DNA of 64,000 bases from Reyranella sp. (GTDB lineage Bacteria; Pseudomonadota; Alphaproteobacteria; Reyranellales; Reyranellaceae). The stretch lies in assembly GCF_004297405.1 (NCBI RefSeq), contig NZ_SCVC01000042.1, positions 124,001 through 188,000 on the forward strand, in the 5' to 3' direction. Both the position numbers and the translations under genes were made by a program. The notes below the pieces were generated by a model, which did not search any database, had not been told where the DNA came from, and saw nothing but the letters and a program-made list of their open reading frames with translations. Position 1 is the first letter of the stretch. Each line of letters starts with the position of its first letter. Below, piece by piece: positions 35,879 to 44,919 of this stretch.

Positions 35879-37438
35879 CTACGACCTGAGCTTGAAGCGC
35901 TGGATCTTGCCGGTCGCCGTCTTGGGCAGCTCCGGAACGTACTCGACCCAGCGCGGATATTTGTAGGGCGCCAATGTCTTCTTGCAATGGGCCATCAGCG
36001 CGTCGGTCAACGCCGCGTCACCAGATCCTAGCTGCTTCAGGACCACGATGGCCTTGGGCTTGATCAGCGCTTCGTCGTCGGCGTGGCCCACTACCGCGGC
36101 TTCGAGCACTGCCGGATGTCCGACCAGGCAGTTCTCGATCTCGACCGGCGAACACCAGATGCCGCCCACCTTCAGCATGTCGTCGCTGCGGCCTTCGTAG
36201 ATGAAGAAACCGGCATCGTCCTGCCGGTAGGTGTCGCCGGTGTTCAGCCAGCCGTCGACCATGGTCTCGGCAGTCTTCTCCGGCTTGTTCCAGTAGTACT
36301 TCGCGGTCGATTCGGAGCGGATCCACAGCCGGCCGCTTTCACCCTGTGCGACGGCGGCGCCGTTCTCGTCGAGGATGCGCACCTCGTAGCCTGGCACCGG
36401 CTTGCCGCTGGTGCCCGGCCGATAATCGCCCAGCCGGTTGCCGACGAAGATATGCAGTGCCTCGGTCGAGCCGATCCCGTCGAGGATCACCGTGCCGGTC
36501 TTCTCCTGCCAGCGACGGAACATGTCGGCCGGCAGCGCCTCGCCCGCCGACACGCAGGCGCGCACCGAGGAAAGATCGCGCGACTTGTTTTCCAGCGCTG
36601 CGAGTTGGGCAGCATAGAGCGTAGGGACGCCATAGTAGATGGTCGGCTTGAAGGTCTCGATCATCTCGAAGGTCGTGTCCGGCGTCGGGCGCCGGTCGTC
36701 GAGCACGGCCGTGCCGCCAACCCAGAGCGGGAAGGTCATGGCATTGCCCTGACCGTAGGCAAAGAAGAGCTTGGCGGCGGAATAGCAGATGTCCTGGTCG
36801 GTCACACCCAGTACGCGCACACCATAGAGTTCGCTGGTCACGACCATGTCGCGCTGCGCATGCACGGCGCCCTTCGGCCGGCCGGTAGACCCGGAGGAGT
36901 AGAGCCAGAAGCAATCGTCGGTCGGCGCCGCAGGACGCGCGTCGAGCGCCGGCGATGCCTTGGCCATCTCCGCGATGAAGGCATCGACGGTCATCGCACG
37001 AGGCGCCTTCGCGCCGAGCTGCTTCAGCGCCGGCTCGATCTCGCCCGCGAACTCGCTCGAATAGACGACGAGCCGGCAGCCAGAATCCTCGACCATGTAG
37101 GCATAGTCGTCGGCGCGCAGCAGCGTGTTGGGAGGCACCGGCACGATGCCGGCCTTGATGGCTCCCCAGAACAGATAGAAGAACGCCGGACAGTCCTTCA
37201 CCACCATCAGCAGCCGGTCGCTCGGCCCGAGTCCTGCCGCCAGCAGCGCATTGCCGGCGCGGTTCACCCGCTCGGCCAGCTCGGCATAGGTCACGGTTTC
37301 CTGGCGCGTCCGAATCGCGGCTTTGGCGCCACGGCCCTCGCCGAGATGCCGGTCGATGAACGGCACGGCGACGTTGAACCTCGAGGGCAGGGAGACCTTG
37401 TGGTCGGGCGAAAAGGCGATGCCAGGAGGGAGAGCCAT
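35879..37438 (-). CDS. bclA: Benzoate-CoA ligase
   Basis: 519-aa AMP-forming acyl-CoA synthetase of the benzoate-CoA ligase family. P-loop YSSGSTGRPKGAVH, SAAKLFFAYGQGN and YYGVPTLYAAQL segments match benzoate/aryl-CoA ligases. The acyl-adenylate motif WLNTGDTYRQDDAG is followed by the hinge and the catalytic Lys511 in PKTATGKIQR. It activates benzoate for the box pathway (BoxB and BoxC at 40-43 kb). The PX4GK motif around Lys511 is the one known to be acetylated by Pat-type GNATs. Divergent from a SulP gene across 62 bases. Confidence 0.92.
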   Translation of the reverse strand: MALPPGIAFSPDHKVSLPSRFNVAVPFIDRHLGEGRGAKAAIRTRQETVTYAELAERVNRAGNALLAAGLGPSDRLLMVVKDCPAFFYLFWGAIKAGIVPVPPNTLLRADDYAYMVEDSGCRLVVYSSEFAGEIEPALKQLGAKAPRAMTVDAFIAEMAKASPALDARPAAPTDDCFWLYSSGSTGRPKGAVHAQRDMVVTSELYGVRVLGVTDQDICYSAAKLFFAYGQGNAMTFPLWVGGTAVLDDRRPTPDTTFEMIETFKPTIYYGVPTLYAAQLAALENKSRDLSSVRACVSAGEALPADMFRRWQEKTGTVILDGIGSTEALHIFVGNRLGDYRPGTSGKPVPGYEVRILDENGAAVAQGESGRLWIRSESTAKYYWNKPEKTAETMVDGWLNTGDTYRQDDAGFFIYEGRSDDMLKVGGIWCSPVEIENCLVGHPAVLEAAVVGHADDEALIKPKAIVVLKQLGSGDAALTDALMAHCKKTLAPYKYPRWVEYVPELPKTATGKIQRFKLRS

Positions 37439-37500
37439 GGCTTCCTGTAGCCCAACTGGCGGCCCGATGTCATACGGTACCGCCGGGGGGAGAAACCGAC

Positions 37501-39180
37501 ATGTCGATCATGCGCTGGATGCCCGGACTGGCAGCGCTCCGGGCCTATCAGCCGTCGTTCCTGCCGCATGATCTGGCGGCCGGCCTGACGTTGGGGGCCG
37601 TGCTGGTCCCGGTGGGCCTGGCCTATGGCGAAATGGCCGGCATGCCGCTCGCCGGGCTCTACGGCAGCATGCTGCCGTTGCTGGCCTATGCCCTGTTTGG
37701 CAGTTCCCGCCAGCTCGTTGTCGGGCCGGATACCGCAATGTCGGCCATCGTTGCCGTTACTCTGGTGCCATTGGCCCTGGGAGATGGCGGCCGGCTGGCA
37801 CTGCTCGCCGCCTGGCTCGGCGTGTTGGTGGGGCTGCTCTGCATTCTGGGTGGCGTGTTGCGCCTGGGCTTCGTGGCCGACTTCCTTTCCAAGCCAGTGA
37901 TCGTGGGCTTCATGCACGGATTGGCGCTGGTCATTGCAATCGCGCAGTTGCCCAAGGTGCTGGGCGTGAAGTCGGAAGGCGAGACGACGCTCGATCAGGC
38001 CGTCTCGCTGGTACAGCGCCTCGGCGACACAAATCCCGTCTCACTGGCGATCGGTGGCGGCTGTTTCGCCGTCATCCTGCTCTGCCGCCGCTATCTGCGG
38101 CGTGTACCGGGGGCTGTCGTGGCGCTCCTCGTTTCGGGCCTGATCGTTGGTCTCGTCGGCGCCGATCGGTTGGGCGTTGCCGTGGTCGGACACATTCCGA
38201 CCGGATTGCCGGCTCTCTCGCTGCCGGTACTGACGCTCGCCGATTTCGAAGACCTGCTGCCGATCGCGCTTGTGACGGCAATGCTCTCCTTCTCCGACAC
38301 GATGGTCACGGCCCGCGCCTTCGCAACGCGCAATGGCTACCGGATCGATGCCAACCAGGAACTGATCGGCATCGGCGTGGCCAATCTCGCCTCGGGCGTG
38401 ACTCAGGGCTTGCCGATCAGCGCCAGCGACTCGCGTACGGCAGTCGCCGAAGCCTCCGGCGGTCGCACGCAGGTCACTTGCATCGTCGCCGGAGCCGTCG
38501 TGGTTGGCGTAATGCTGTGGCTGGCGGGCCTGCTTCGCTATCTGCCCTCGGCGGCATTGGGTGGTGTGCTAATGGCCTCGGCCTGGACACTCTGCGACTT
38601 CGGCGAATTCAGACGGCTCTGGCGTTTCCGCGGCATCAGCCTCGCCGCCGCGCTGGTGACACTCGTCGGTGTGATCGTGCTGGGGATCATGGAAGGCATT
38701 CTGATCGGTGTCGTGTTCGCGCTTGTCCTGCTGCTGCGCGCCCTGGCCTTTCCGCCCGACGCCGTACTCGGGCGTACGACAAGCGGAAGCTGGCACGATA
38801 TCGCGCACCGCCCTGACGCCACGACTCAACCTGGATTGCTGGTCTATCGCTTCTCCGCGCCGCTTTTCTTCGCCAACTGCAACCTCTTTCGTGAACGCAT
38901 CGAGTCGTTGGTCGAAGCAACACCTGGGGTGAAGGCTGTCGTCGTCGACTCCAGCGCCATTCACGATATCGAACTGACGGCCATCGACATGTTGATCGAG
39001 CTGGAACGCGACTTGCGCGAACGCAGCATCCGTTTGGCATTCGGAAACCTGCGGGATCGGGTGAGACGCGATATCGAACGTGGCTTGCCACCGCTCCCGG
39101 ATGGCGATGAGCTGGTCTACGCCACCGTCGCGGACGCCGCCCACGCGATGACGGCGTCCGGTATTTTAGCTAGCAACTAG
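37501..39180 (+). CDS. SulP-family anion transporter with STAS domain
   Basis: 559-aa SLC26/SulP carrier. The transmembrane core (residues ~15-415) shows LTLGAVLVPVGLAYGEMAGMPLAGLYGS and DTMVTARAFATRNGY, typical of the family. A cytoplasmic STAS domain follows (~430-550) with VDSSAIHDIELTAIDMLIEL. The substrate could be sulfate, bicarbonate or a dicarboxylate; sulfate export or uptake is one guess given sulfite dehydrogenase elsewhere in the window. A GGGGGGAG ribosome site precedes the ATG. Its stop shares the CTAG tetranucleotide with the convergent OmpA-like gene. Confidence 0.88.
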   Translation: MSIMRWMPGLAALRAYQPSFLPHDLAAGLTLGAVLVPVGLAYGEMAGMPLAGLYGSMLPLLAYALFGSSRQLVVGPDTAMSAIVAVTLVPLALGDGGRLALLAAWLGVLVGLLCILGGVLRLGFVADFLSKPVIVGFMHGLALVIAIAQLPKVLGVKSEGETTLDQAVSLVQRLGDTNPVSLAIGGGCFAVILLCRRYLRRVPGAVVALLVSGLIVGLVGADRLGVAVVGHIPTGLPALSLPVLTLADFEDLLPIALVTAMLSFSDTMVTARAFATRNGYRIDANQELIGIGVANLASGVTQGLPISASDSRTAVAEASGGRTQVTCIVAGAVVVGVMLWLAGLLRYLPSAALGGVLMASAWTLCDFGEFRRLWRFRGISLAAALVTLVGVIVLGIMEGILIGVVFALVLLLRALAFPPDAVLGRTTSGSWHDIAHRPDATTQPGLLVYRFSAPLFFANCNLFRERIESLVEATPGVKAVVVDSSAIHDIELTAIDMLIELERDLRERSIRLAFGNLRDRVRRDIERGLPPLPDGDELVYATVADAAHAMTASGILASN

Positions 39181-39533
39181 AAGCTGATGACGACCTTGCG
39201 GTCGGTCGGATCGCTCATGCCATCGCCCGCCTTCTGGAGTGGCTTGGCCACGACCGGGCGAACGCTGATTCGGTCAGGCGACACGCCCTGAAGCACCAGT
39301 TCGTTCTTCACGGCTTCGGCATAATCGGCGCGGCCCTGGATCTGAATGGCCCGCGACTTCGACGCCGTAATGGCCTTGCGAACCGTATCCTTCGCACTGG
39401 CGGTCAACGGCTTGTTGCCGCTGCGGTCGACGAACACCGCATACTCGGGATTGTTACTCTGGCTCATCGCTGCAGAAAACGGCGCCGCCACGAGGACGCT
39501 GCCGAGCACGATGGCAATGCTGAGCTTGCGCAT
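39177..39533 (-). CDS. Small periplasmic OmpA-like protein
   Basis: 118-aa secreted protein; start at the ATG at 39533 with AAAGGAG upstream. Signal peptide ~1-25. The remainder resembles a minimal OmpA-like C-terminal domain: FVDRSGNKPLTASAKDTVRKAI, IQIQGRADYAEAVKNELVLQGVSPDRISVRPV and the terminal DRKVVISF. It lacks the canonical peptidoglycan-binding Asp/Arg pair in obvious form, so binding is uncertain. The leader contains repeated CACAGGAAA elements. Confidence 0.65.
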   Translation of the reverse strand: MRKLSIAIVLGSVLVAAPFSAAMSQSNNPEYAVFVDRSGNKPLTASAKDTVRKAITASKSRAIQIQGRADYAEAVKNELVLQGVSPDRISVRPVVAKPLQKAGDGMSDPTDRKVVISF

Positions 39534-39544
39534 TACCTGTCTCC

Positions 39545-39591
39545 TTTCCTGTGACCCAGATAACGCCGGGGCCACAGGGAAGTTTCCTGTG
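39545..39591 (-). promoter_or_regulatory. Leader with alternative pairing near the ribosome site
   Basis: On the minus strand CACAGGAAA occurs twice (39583-39591 and 39545-39553), separated by TTCCCTGTG (39573-39581), which can pair with either copy (six contiguous pairs, one mismatch, two more). The second copy runs directly into the GGAG of the OmpA-like gene. Switch-like behaviour is inference. Confidence 0.4.
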
Positions 39592-39643
39592 CAAAAACGG
39601 CGGATTCCGGCGGAAATGGGGCGCTTCCCACTCCGCTGGACTA

Positions 39644-40072
39644 TTAGTCGGCCGACCGCATCATCTGCACGCGATAGGTGCCTTCGGCGGTTTCCATGCC
39701 GAGCGGTTCCAGTCGAACGGCAATCGCCCGCACGCTCACGCTGTTGCCACTGGCGACCGTGTAGGTCTTGCCCTTCGGAGCATCTTCACTCTCTTCGTCT
39801 TCGTCTTCTTCCTCATCCTCTTCTTCTTCTTCTTCTTCGGACTCGTCAGAAGCCTCGTCTGCGTCCTCTTCCTCTTCGGTTTCTTCTTCCTCGAGGTGTT
39901 CCAAGGACGTGAGGCAATGCAGGACGACGGCGCCGCTGCGGACCTCGACGGTGGTGAGGGTGGTGTACGTCTCGTCGTGCACGTCGACGATGACGCTGTC
40001 GGTCATGTGCGGGTCATCCTTCCGCAGTCGGAAGATACCGGCGGCCGTATCCGAGAGAGCCTTGTTTTCCAT
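39644..40072 (-). CDS. Acidic protein with poly-glutamate tract, unknown function
   Basis: 142 aa; start at the ATG at 40072 with AAGGGG 8 bases upstream. Residues 1-58 form a compact N-terminal part (DSVIVDVHDETYTTLTTVEVRSG), 61-97 are almost entirely Glu/Asp (with a few Ser/Ala/Thr), and 98-142 return to a mixed beta-type sequence (GKTYTVASGNSVSVRAIAVRLEP). No signal peptide or helix. No family recognised. Codons in the acidic tract are mainly GAA/GAG/GAC. It might bind cations or basic proteins, but this is only a composition-based guess. Confidence 0.6.
   Translation of the reverse strand: MENKALSDTAAGIFRLRKDDPHMTDSVIVDVHDETYTTLTTVEVRSGAVVLHCLTSLEHLEEEETEEEEDADEASDESEEEEEEEDEEEDEDEESEDAPKGKTYTVASGNSVSVRAIAVRLEPLGMETAEGTYRVQMMRSAD
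39782..39892 (-). repeat. Trinucleotide (GAA/GAG) low-complexity tract
   Basis: 111 bases encoding residues 61-97 of the acidic protein. It includes six consecutive TTC triplets on the plus strand (39821-39838) within a 23-base pyrimidine run. Length changes by whole triplets would preserve the frame. Confidence 0.8.
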
Positions 40073-40085
40073 GCTGCTACCCCTT

Positions 40086-40118
40086 CGCTCGGGCGGCGAC
40101 ATGCCGCCGCCTCGAGCG
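40086..40118. promoter_or_regulatory. Strong hairpin between boxB and the acidic-protein gene
   Basis: Arms CGCTCG+GGCGGC and GCCGCC+CGAGCG with a GACAT loop and a small GCCT bulge, located just upstream of the AAGGGG site of the acidic-protein gene and 72 bases past the boxB stop. It could be a terminator for boxCB without a T-tract or a leader structure. Confidence 0.45.
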
Positions 40119-40190
40119 AGTCGTAGCAACCGGAGTCTTGAGGAACGTTGACCGGAAGATGAACCTTGAGCGTCGTCTGGAAGACAGTCC

Positions 40191-41609
<1,419 letters not shown>

Positions 41610-41632
41610 GGTGTCCTCCTTGCGCGCGTCGT

Positions 41633-43297
41633 TCAGGCGCGCTTGCGGTCGTACTTGCTCTGCTTGCCCGTGCCGTAAAGCTTCAGCGCGCCCTCGGGGC
41701 CGGTGGCGTTGGGCCGCTGGAATATCCAGTTCTGCCAGGCCGAGAGGCGGGCGAAGATCTTGGTCTCCATCGTCTCGGGGCCGGGGAAGCGCAGGTTCGC
41801 TTCCATGCCGATCAAGCCGTCGGGCGAGAAGCCGGCACGTTCCTCGACGGCCAGCCGCACCTCGTCCTCCCAGTCGATATCGTCGGGCGTGAAGGTGACG
41901 AGGCCAGCCTCGTCGGCAGCTTCGGCGTCCAACGCCTCGCCGATCGCCTCCTCGAGTTCGTCGACGTGGGCTGGCTCGGCCAGGAAGCGCGTCGCGAGCC
42001 GCGTCAGGCCGTTGCCCATCGGATAAGGACCGAAATTCATCGAGGTGAGCCGGATCGTGGCGGCAGGCAGGTTCGAGCCGTCGAACACGCCGTCCAGCAT
42101 GTAGGAGCGGTCGGCCGCCAGCACGAGTTCGAACAGCGTACCGGTGAAGCAGGAGCCGGGCTCGACCAGCGCGATCAGGCTGCGCGAACTGACATCCAAC
42201 CGCTTCAGGGTGCGCTTCCAGTAGAGCACGATCTCGCGCACAAGCCAGTTCGACGCCTCCTTGGCCAGCAGCGCGTCGTAGGCTTCGACCAGTGCGGCAT
42301 CGCCCTGGCTCTGCAGCACCCAGGTGCCGATCTCGGTCTCGTTGAGGCGCAGATGCATCATCGCGTCGTCGAGGTCGCGGGCCAGCGCCAGCGGCCAGAA
42401 GGCAGCGCCCTGGGCGTGGATTGCGGCAGCATCGGCCGGTGGTGCAGTGGCGGGGCCGTTGACGCGCAGCTTGGCCGACCGGCCTTCGCGATCGATCTCG
42501 ACCGTAAGATGGCCGTAGCGAATCGTATCGCCTTCGATGCTGCGTTCGACGGCGGGCAGGGCGATGCCCTTGGCGTCCTTCGGGCGAGACGATTTGGCCG
42601 CGACGTCTTCGGCCGTCTTCTTCGTCTCGTCGACCAGCTTGGAGGGCGGCACCAGTCGGTCGACCAGTCGCCATTCCTTGGCGCGCTTGCCGCGCAGGCC
42701 TTCCGCCGTGGTGCAGAAGAAGTCGGCGTGATCGCGGCGCACCAGACGCTTGTCGACCAGGCGGGTCAGGCCGCCGGTGCCCGGCAACACCGCGAGCAGC
42801 GGTAACTCGGGCAGCGACACCGCACTCGAACCATCGTCGGCCAGCAGAATCTGCTCGCAGGCCAGTGCCAGCTCGTAGCCACCGCCGGCGGCGATGCCGT
42901 TGATGGAGCAGATGTAGGTCTGGCCGGAGTGGATGCTGGCGTCCTCGATGGCGAGCCGTGTCTCGTTGGTGAACTTGCAGAAGTTCACTTTGTGGTCGTG
43001 GGTGGACAGGCCAAGCATGTTGATGTTGGCGCCGGAGCAGAAGATGCGGTCGCGCTGGGAGCGGATGACGACGGCGCCGATCTCGGGATGCTCGAAGCGC
43101 AGCCGCTGCACCGCGTCGGCCAACTCGATGTCAACGCCGAGGTCGTAGGAGTTGAGCTTCAGCTTGTAGCCGGGCTTCAGCCCACCATCCTCGTTCACGT
43201 CCATGGTGAGGTAGGCGACGCCGTTTTCGAGGGCGAGCTTCCAGTGGCGATAGCGGCTGGGCTCGGTCCGGAAATCGATGGGCGCTGTGTCGGCCAT
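41633..43297 (-). CDS. boxC: BoxC, 2,3-epoxybenzoyl-CoA dihydrolase
   Basis: 554-aa crotonase-fold ring-cleaving enzyme that hydrolyses 2,3-epoxybenzoyl-CoA to 3,4-dehydroadipyl-CoA semialdehyde plus formate. The N-terminal crotonase half has the oxyanion-hole segments FCSGANINML and NGIAAGGGYELALA. The C-terminal half (~290-554) is a second crotonase-like domain with WQNWIFQRPNATGPEGALKLYGTGKQSKYDRKRA, diagnostic of BoxC. Full length for the family. First gene of a boxC-boxB pair; a dyad operator candidate lies 9-35 bases upstream of its start. Confidence 0.95.
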   Translation of the reverse strand: MADTAPIDFRTEPSRYRHWKLALENGVAYLTMDVNEDGGLKPGYKLKLNSYDLGVDIELADAVQRLRFEHPEIGAVVIRSQRDRIFCSGANINMLGLSTHDHKVNFCKFTNETRLAIEDASIHSGQTYICSINGIAAGGGYELALACEQILLADDGSSAVSLPELPLLAVLPGTGGLTRLVDKRLVRRDHADFFCTTAEGLRGKRAKEWRLVDRLVPPSKLVDETKKTAEDVAAKSSRPKDAKGIALPAVERSIEGDTIRYGHLTVEIDREGRSAKLRVNGPATAPPADAAAIHAQGAAFWPLALARDLDDAMMHLRLNETEIGTWVLQSQGDAALVEAYDALLAKEASNWLVREIVLYWKRTLKRLDVSSRSLIALVEPGSCFTGTLFELVLAADRSYMLDGVFDGSNLPAATIRLTSMNFGPYPMGNGLTRLATRFLAEPAHVDELEEAIGEALDAEAADEAGLVTFTPDDIDWEDEVRLAVEERAGFSPDGLIGMEANLRFPGPETMETKIFARLSAWQNWIFQRPNATGPEGALKLYGTGKQSKYDRKRA

Positions 43298-43306
43298 GGC
43301 GTTCCC

Positions 43307-43332
43307 TATTTCTGTAATTCGGTACTGAAATA
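43307..43332. promoter_or_regulatory. Dyad operator candidate upstream of boxC
   Basis: Near-perfect inverted repeat TATTTCTGTA-N6-TACTGAAATA (arms match 9 of 10), centred between boxC (minus) and a GNAT gene (plus). The near edge is 9 bases from the boxC ATG, a position expected for a repressor. AT-rich surroundings suggest the promoter is here too. The cognate regulator is unknown. Confidence 0.6.
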
Positions 43333-43376
43333 CCTATTTACTTTCCTCGCCGCAAGAGCATTCTTCTCCCCCAGAT

Positions 43377-43796
43377 ATGGTTGCGATCCGCCCCGCTCAA
43401 GCCTCTGATTTGTCGGCAATTTCCGCTCTGGACGAGCGGCTGACCGGCTTTTCCAAGCCGGCCTACTGGCAGGATATGCTGGCCCCGGAGCGCCATTTCC
43501 TGGTGGCGGAGAGCGATCGCGGAGCCTTGGCTGGGTTTATCGCCGGCGAGGTCCGGGCCTGGGAGTTCGGCCAGCCGGCGGCGGGCTGGGTGTTCGCAAT
43601 CCAGGTCGATCCCAAGACCCGGCTGAAGGGCGTGGGTACCGCGTTGTTCGAGGCGCTGGCGGCGCGCTTCCGGCAGGCCGGCGTAACGCGGCTGCGCACC
43701 CTGGTCGACCGCAAGGACCATCTGATCCTCTCCTTCTTCCGTGCACAGGGCATGGTCGCCGGACCGTCGCTGCAGCTCGATATGGAATTGCCGTGA
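43377..43796 (+). CDS. GNAT-family N-acetyltransferase
   Basis: 139-aa single-domain GNAT. VAIRPAQASDLSAISALDERL opens the fold; the acetyl-CoA loop is PKTRLKGVGTALF (basic residue-x-x-G-x-G/A), and FFRAQGM closes it. Divergent from boxC and overlapping the Rrf2-type gene by 4 bases. Target unknown; could be a protein or a small molecule. Confidence 0.83.
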   Translation: MVAIRPAQASDLSAISALDERLTGFSKPAYWQDMLAPERHFLVAESDRGALAGFIAGEVRAWEFGQPAAGWVFAIQVDPKTRLKGVGTALFEALAARFRQAGVTRLRTLVDRKDHLILSFFRAQGMVAGPSLQLDMELP

Positions 43797-44188
43797 AGCT
43801 GCAGACGGCGACGCGGCTTGGTCTCTACGCGACGCTCGAACTGGCTCGCGATCCCGAACGCACGCTTTCGGCCGCCGACCTTGCCGAACGGTTCGGTGTT
43901 TCGTCGCATCACCTGGCCAAAGTCCTGCGCACGCTTGCGACCGCGGGCCTGGTGCAGGGCGGGCGCGGTGCGGCCGGCGGCTACCGCTTCATCGGCAATC
44001 GCCGCCGCACGACCCTGATGGACATCGTGGCGCTGTTCGAGCCAGCCCCCGGCAGCCGCGCCAAGGAGCCAGGTGAAGACACCGAGATCGGCGGTGCCCT
44101 GCAGCGCGTGCTGACGGAGATCGACGAGATTGCCGAAGCGACGCTGCGTTCGGTGAGCCTCGAGACTATGCTGAAGCACCCGATGTAA
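43793..44188 (+). CDS. Rrf2-family regulator lacking cluster cysteines
   Basis: 131-aa winged-helix protein starting at a GTG at 43793. The N-terminal MKLQTATRLGLYATLELARD, the recognition helix VSSHHLAKVLRTLATAGLV and the GGYRF wing are Rrf2 hallmarks. There is no Cys anywhere, so it cannot coordinate an Fe-S cluster as IscR, NsrR or RsrR do, and must sense by another route or act constitutively. Translationally coupled to the GNAT gene; the next gene follows by 10 bases. Confidence 0.85.
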   Translation: MKLQTATRLGLYATLELARDPERTLSAADLAERFGVSSHHLAKVLRTLATAGLVQGGRGAAGGYRFIGNRRRTTLMDIVALFEPAPGSRAKEPGEDTEIGGALQRVLTEIDEIAEATLRSVSLETMLKHPM

Positions 44189-44198
44189 GAGGGTGGGA

Positions 44199-44903
44199 AT
44201 GTTGATCCGCTGGATTTGTCTTTTCGCCGTCGCGATGCTATCGCCCGCCCTCGCGCTGGCCGACGATACGGGCAAACTTCCGCCCACCTGCGTGCCCAAG
44301 AATTGGAATGAGGTCGAGACGTGGCGCGACTGGGCCAGCCATACACCGCCCGCTAACCAGAAGAACTGGGCCGAGGAGAAGACGCGCTGGGTGAACAACC
44401 GCGACGTCTGGCGGAATCTGGACAAGCTCTACATAGCCGTCACCGGCGGCAAGGTGGTGACGCTCACCGACTGTCCGTTCGGCGACGAGATGTATTTCTA
44501 CGTCTATGAGCACTACGACGAGAATGGTGCGTTCCACCTCGTGCGCACCGTGTTCTATGAAGATCACCTCTTCACGCTGGTGATGCGCAAGACCGGCAAG
44601 CTGATCGATCTTCCCGGTCCGCCGGTCTGGTCACCGGACAAGGCGCGCTTCGCCTATGGCGTCTGCGATCTGCTGAACGGCAAGGACAATCTCGCCATCC
44701 TGCGACCCACAGGAGATGGCGTGAAGGCCGAGATCGAGACCACGATTCCCTGCGGCCTGGGCGAGTGCCAGCTGGCCTGGGAGAGCGCCTCGGCGCTCAC
44801 GGCTACCTGTTTGAAGTCCGGCGATCAGGGCAACGAACGCAAGCGCGTGCGCTATGCCAAACAGGGTGACAAGTGGGTGGCCACGACGACGACGTTGAAA
44901 TGA
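44199..44903 (+). CDS. Secreted Cys-rich protein, unknown function
   Basis: 234 aa; start at the ATG at 44199 with AGAGGG upstream. Signal peptide ~1-23 (SPALALA-DD). The mature part contains six Cys, enough for three disulfides (PPTC, TDCPFG, YGVCDLL, IPCGLGEC, TATC), and a repeated beta-type pattern (VWSPDKARFAYGVCDLLNGKDNLAIL) that suggests a periplasmic beta-propeller-like or WD-type fold, unconfirmed. No family name assigned. Last gene of the GNAT-Rrf2 unit, convergent with the acyl-CoA dehydrogenase gene. Confidence 0.65.
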   Translation: MLIRWICLFAVAMLSPALALADDTGKLPPTCVPKNWNEVETWRDWASHTPPANQKNWAEEKTRWVNNRDVWRNLDKLYIAVTGGKVVTLTDCPFGDEMYFYVYEHYDENGAFHLVRTVFYEDHLFTLVMRKTGKLIDLPGPPVWSPDKARFAYGVCDLLNGKDNLAILRPTGDGVKAEIETTIPCGLGECQLAWESASALTATCLKSGDQGNERKRVRYAKQGDKWVATTTTLK

Positions 44904-44919
44904 CGCGCCGCCGGAAGGC

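Noticed and set aside
41610-42674. N-terminal extension of BoxB by about 355 residues
   Set aside because: Overlaps boxC in another frame; BoxB family length and a strong AAGGAGG site support the start at 41609.
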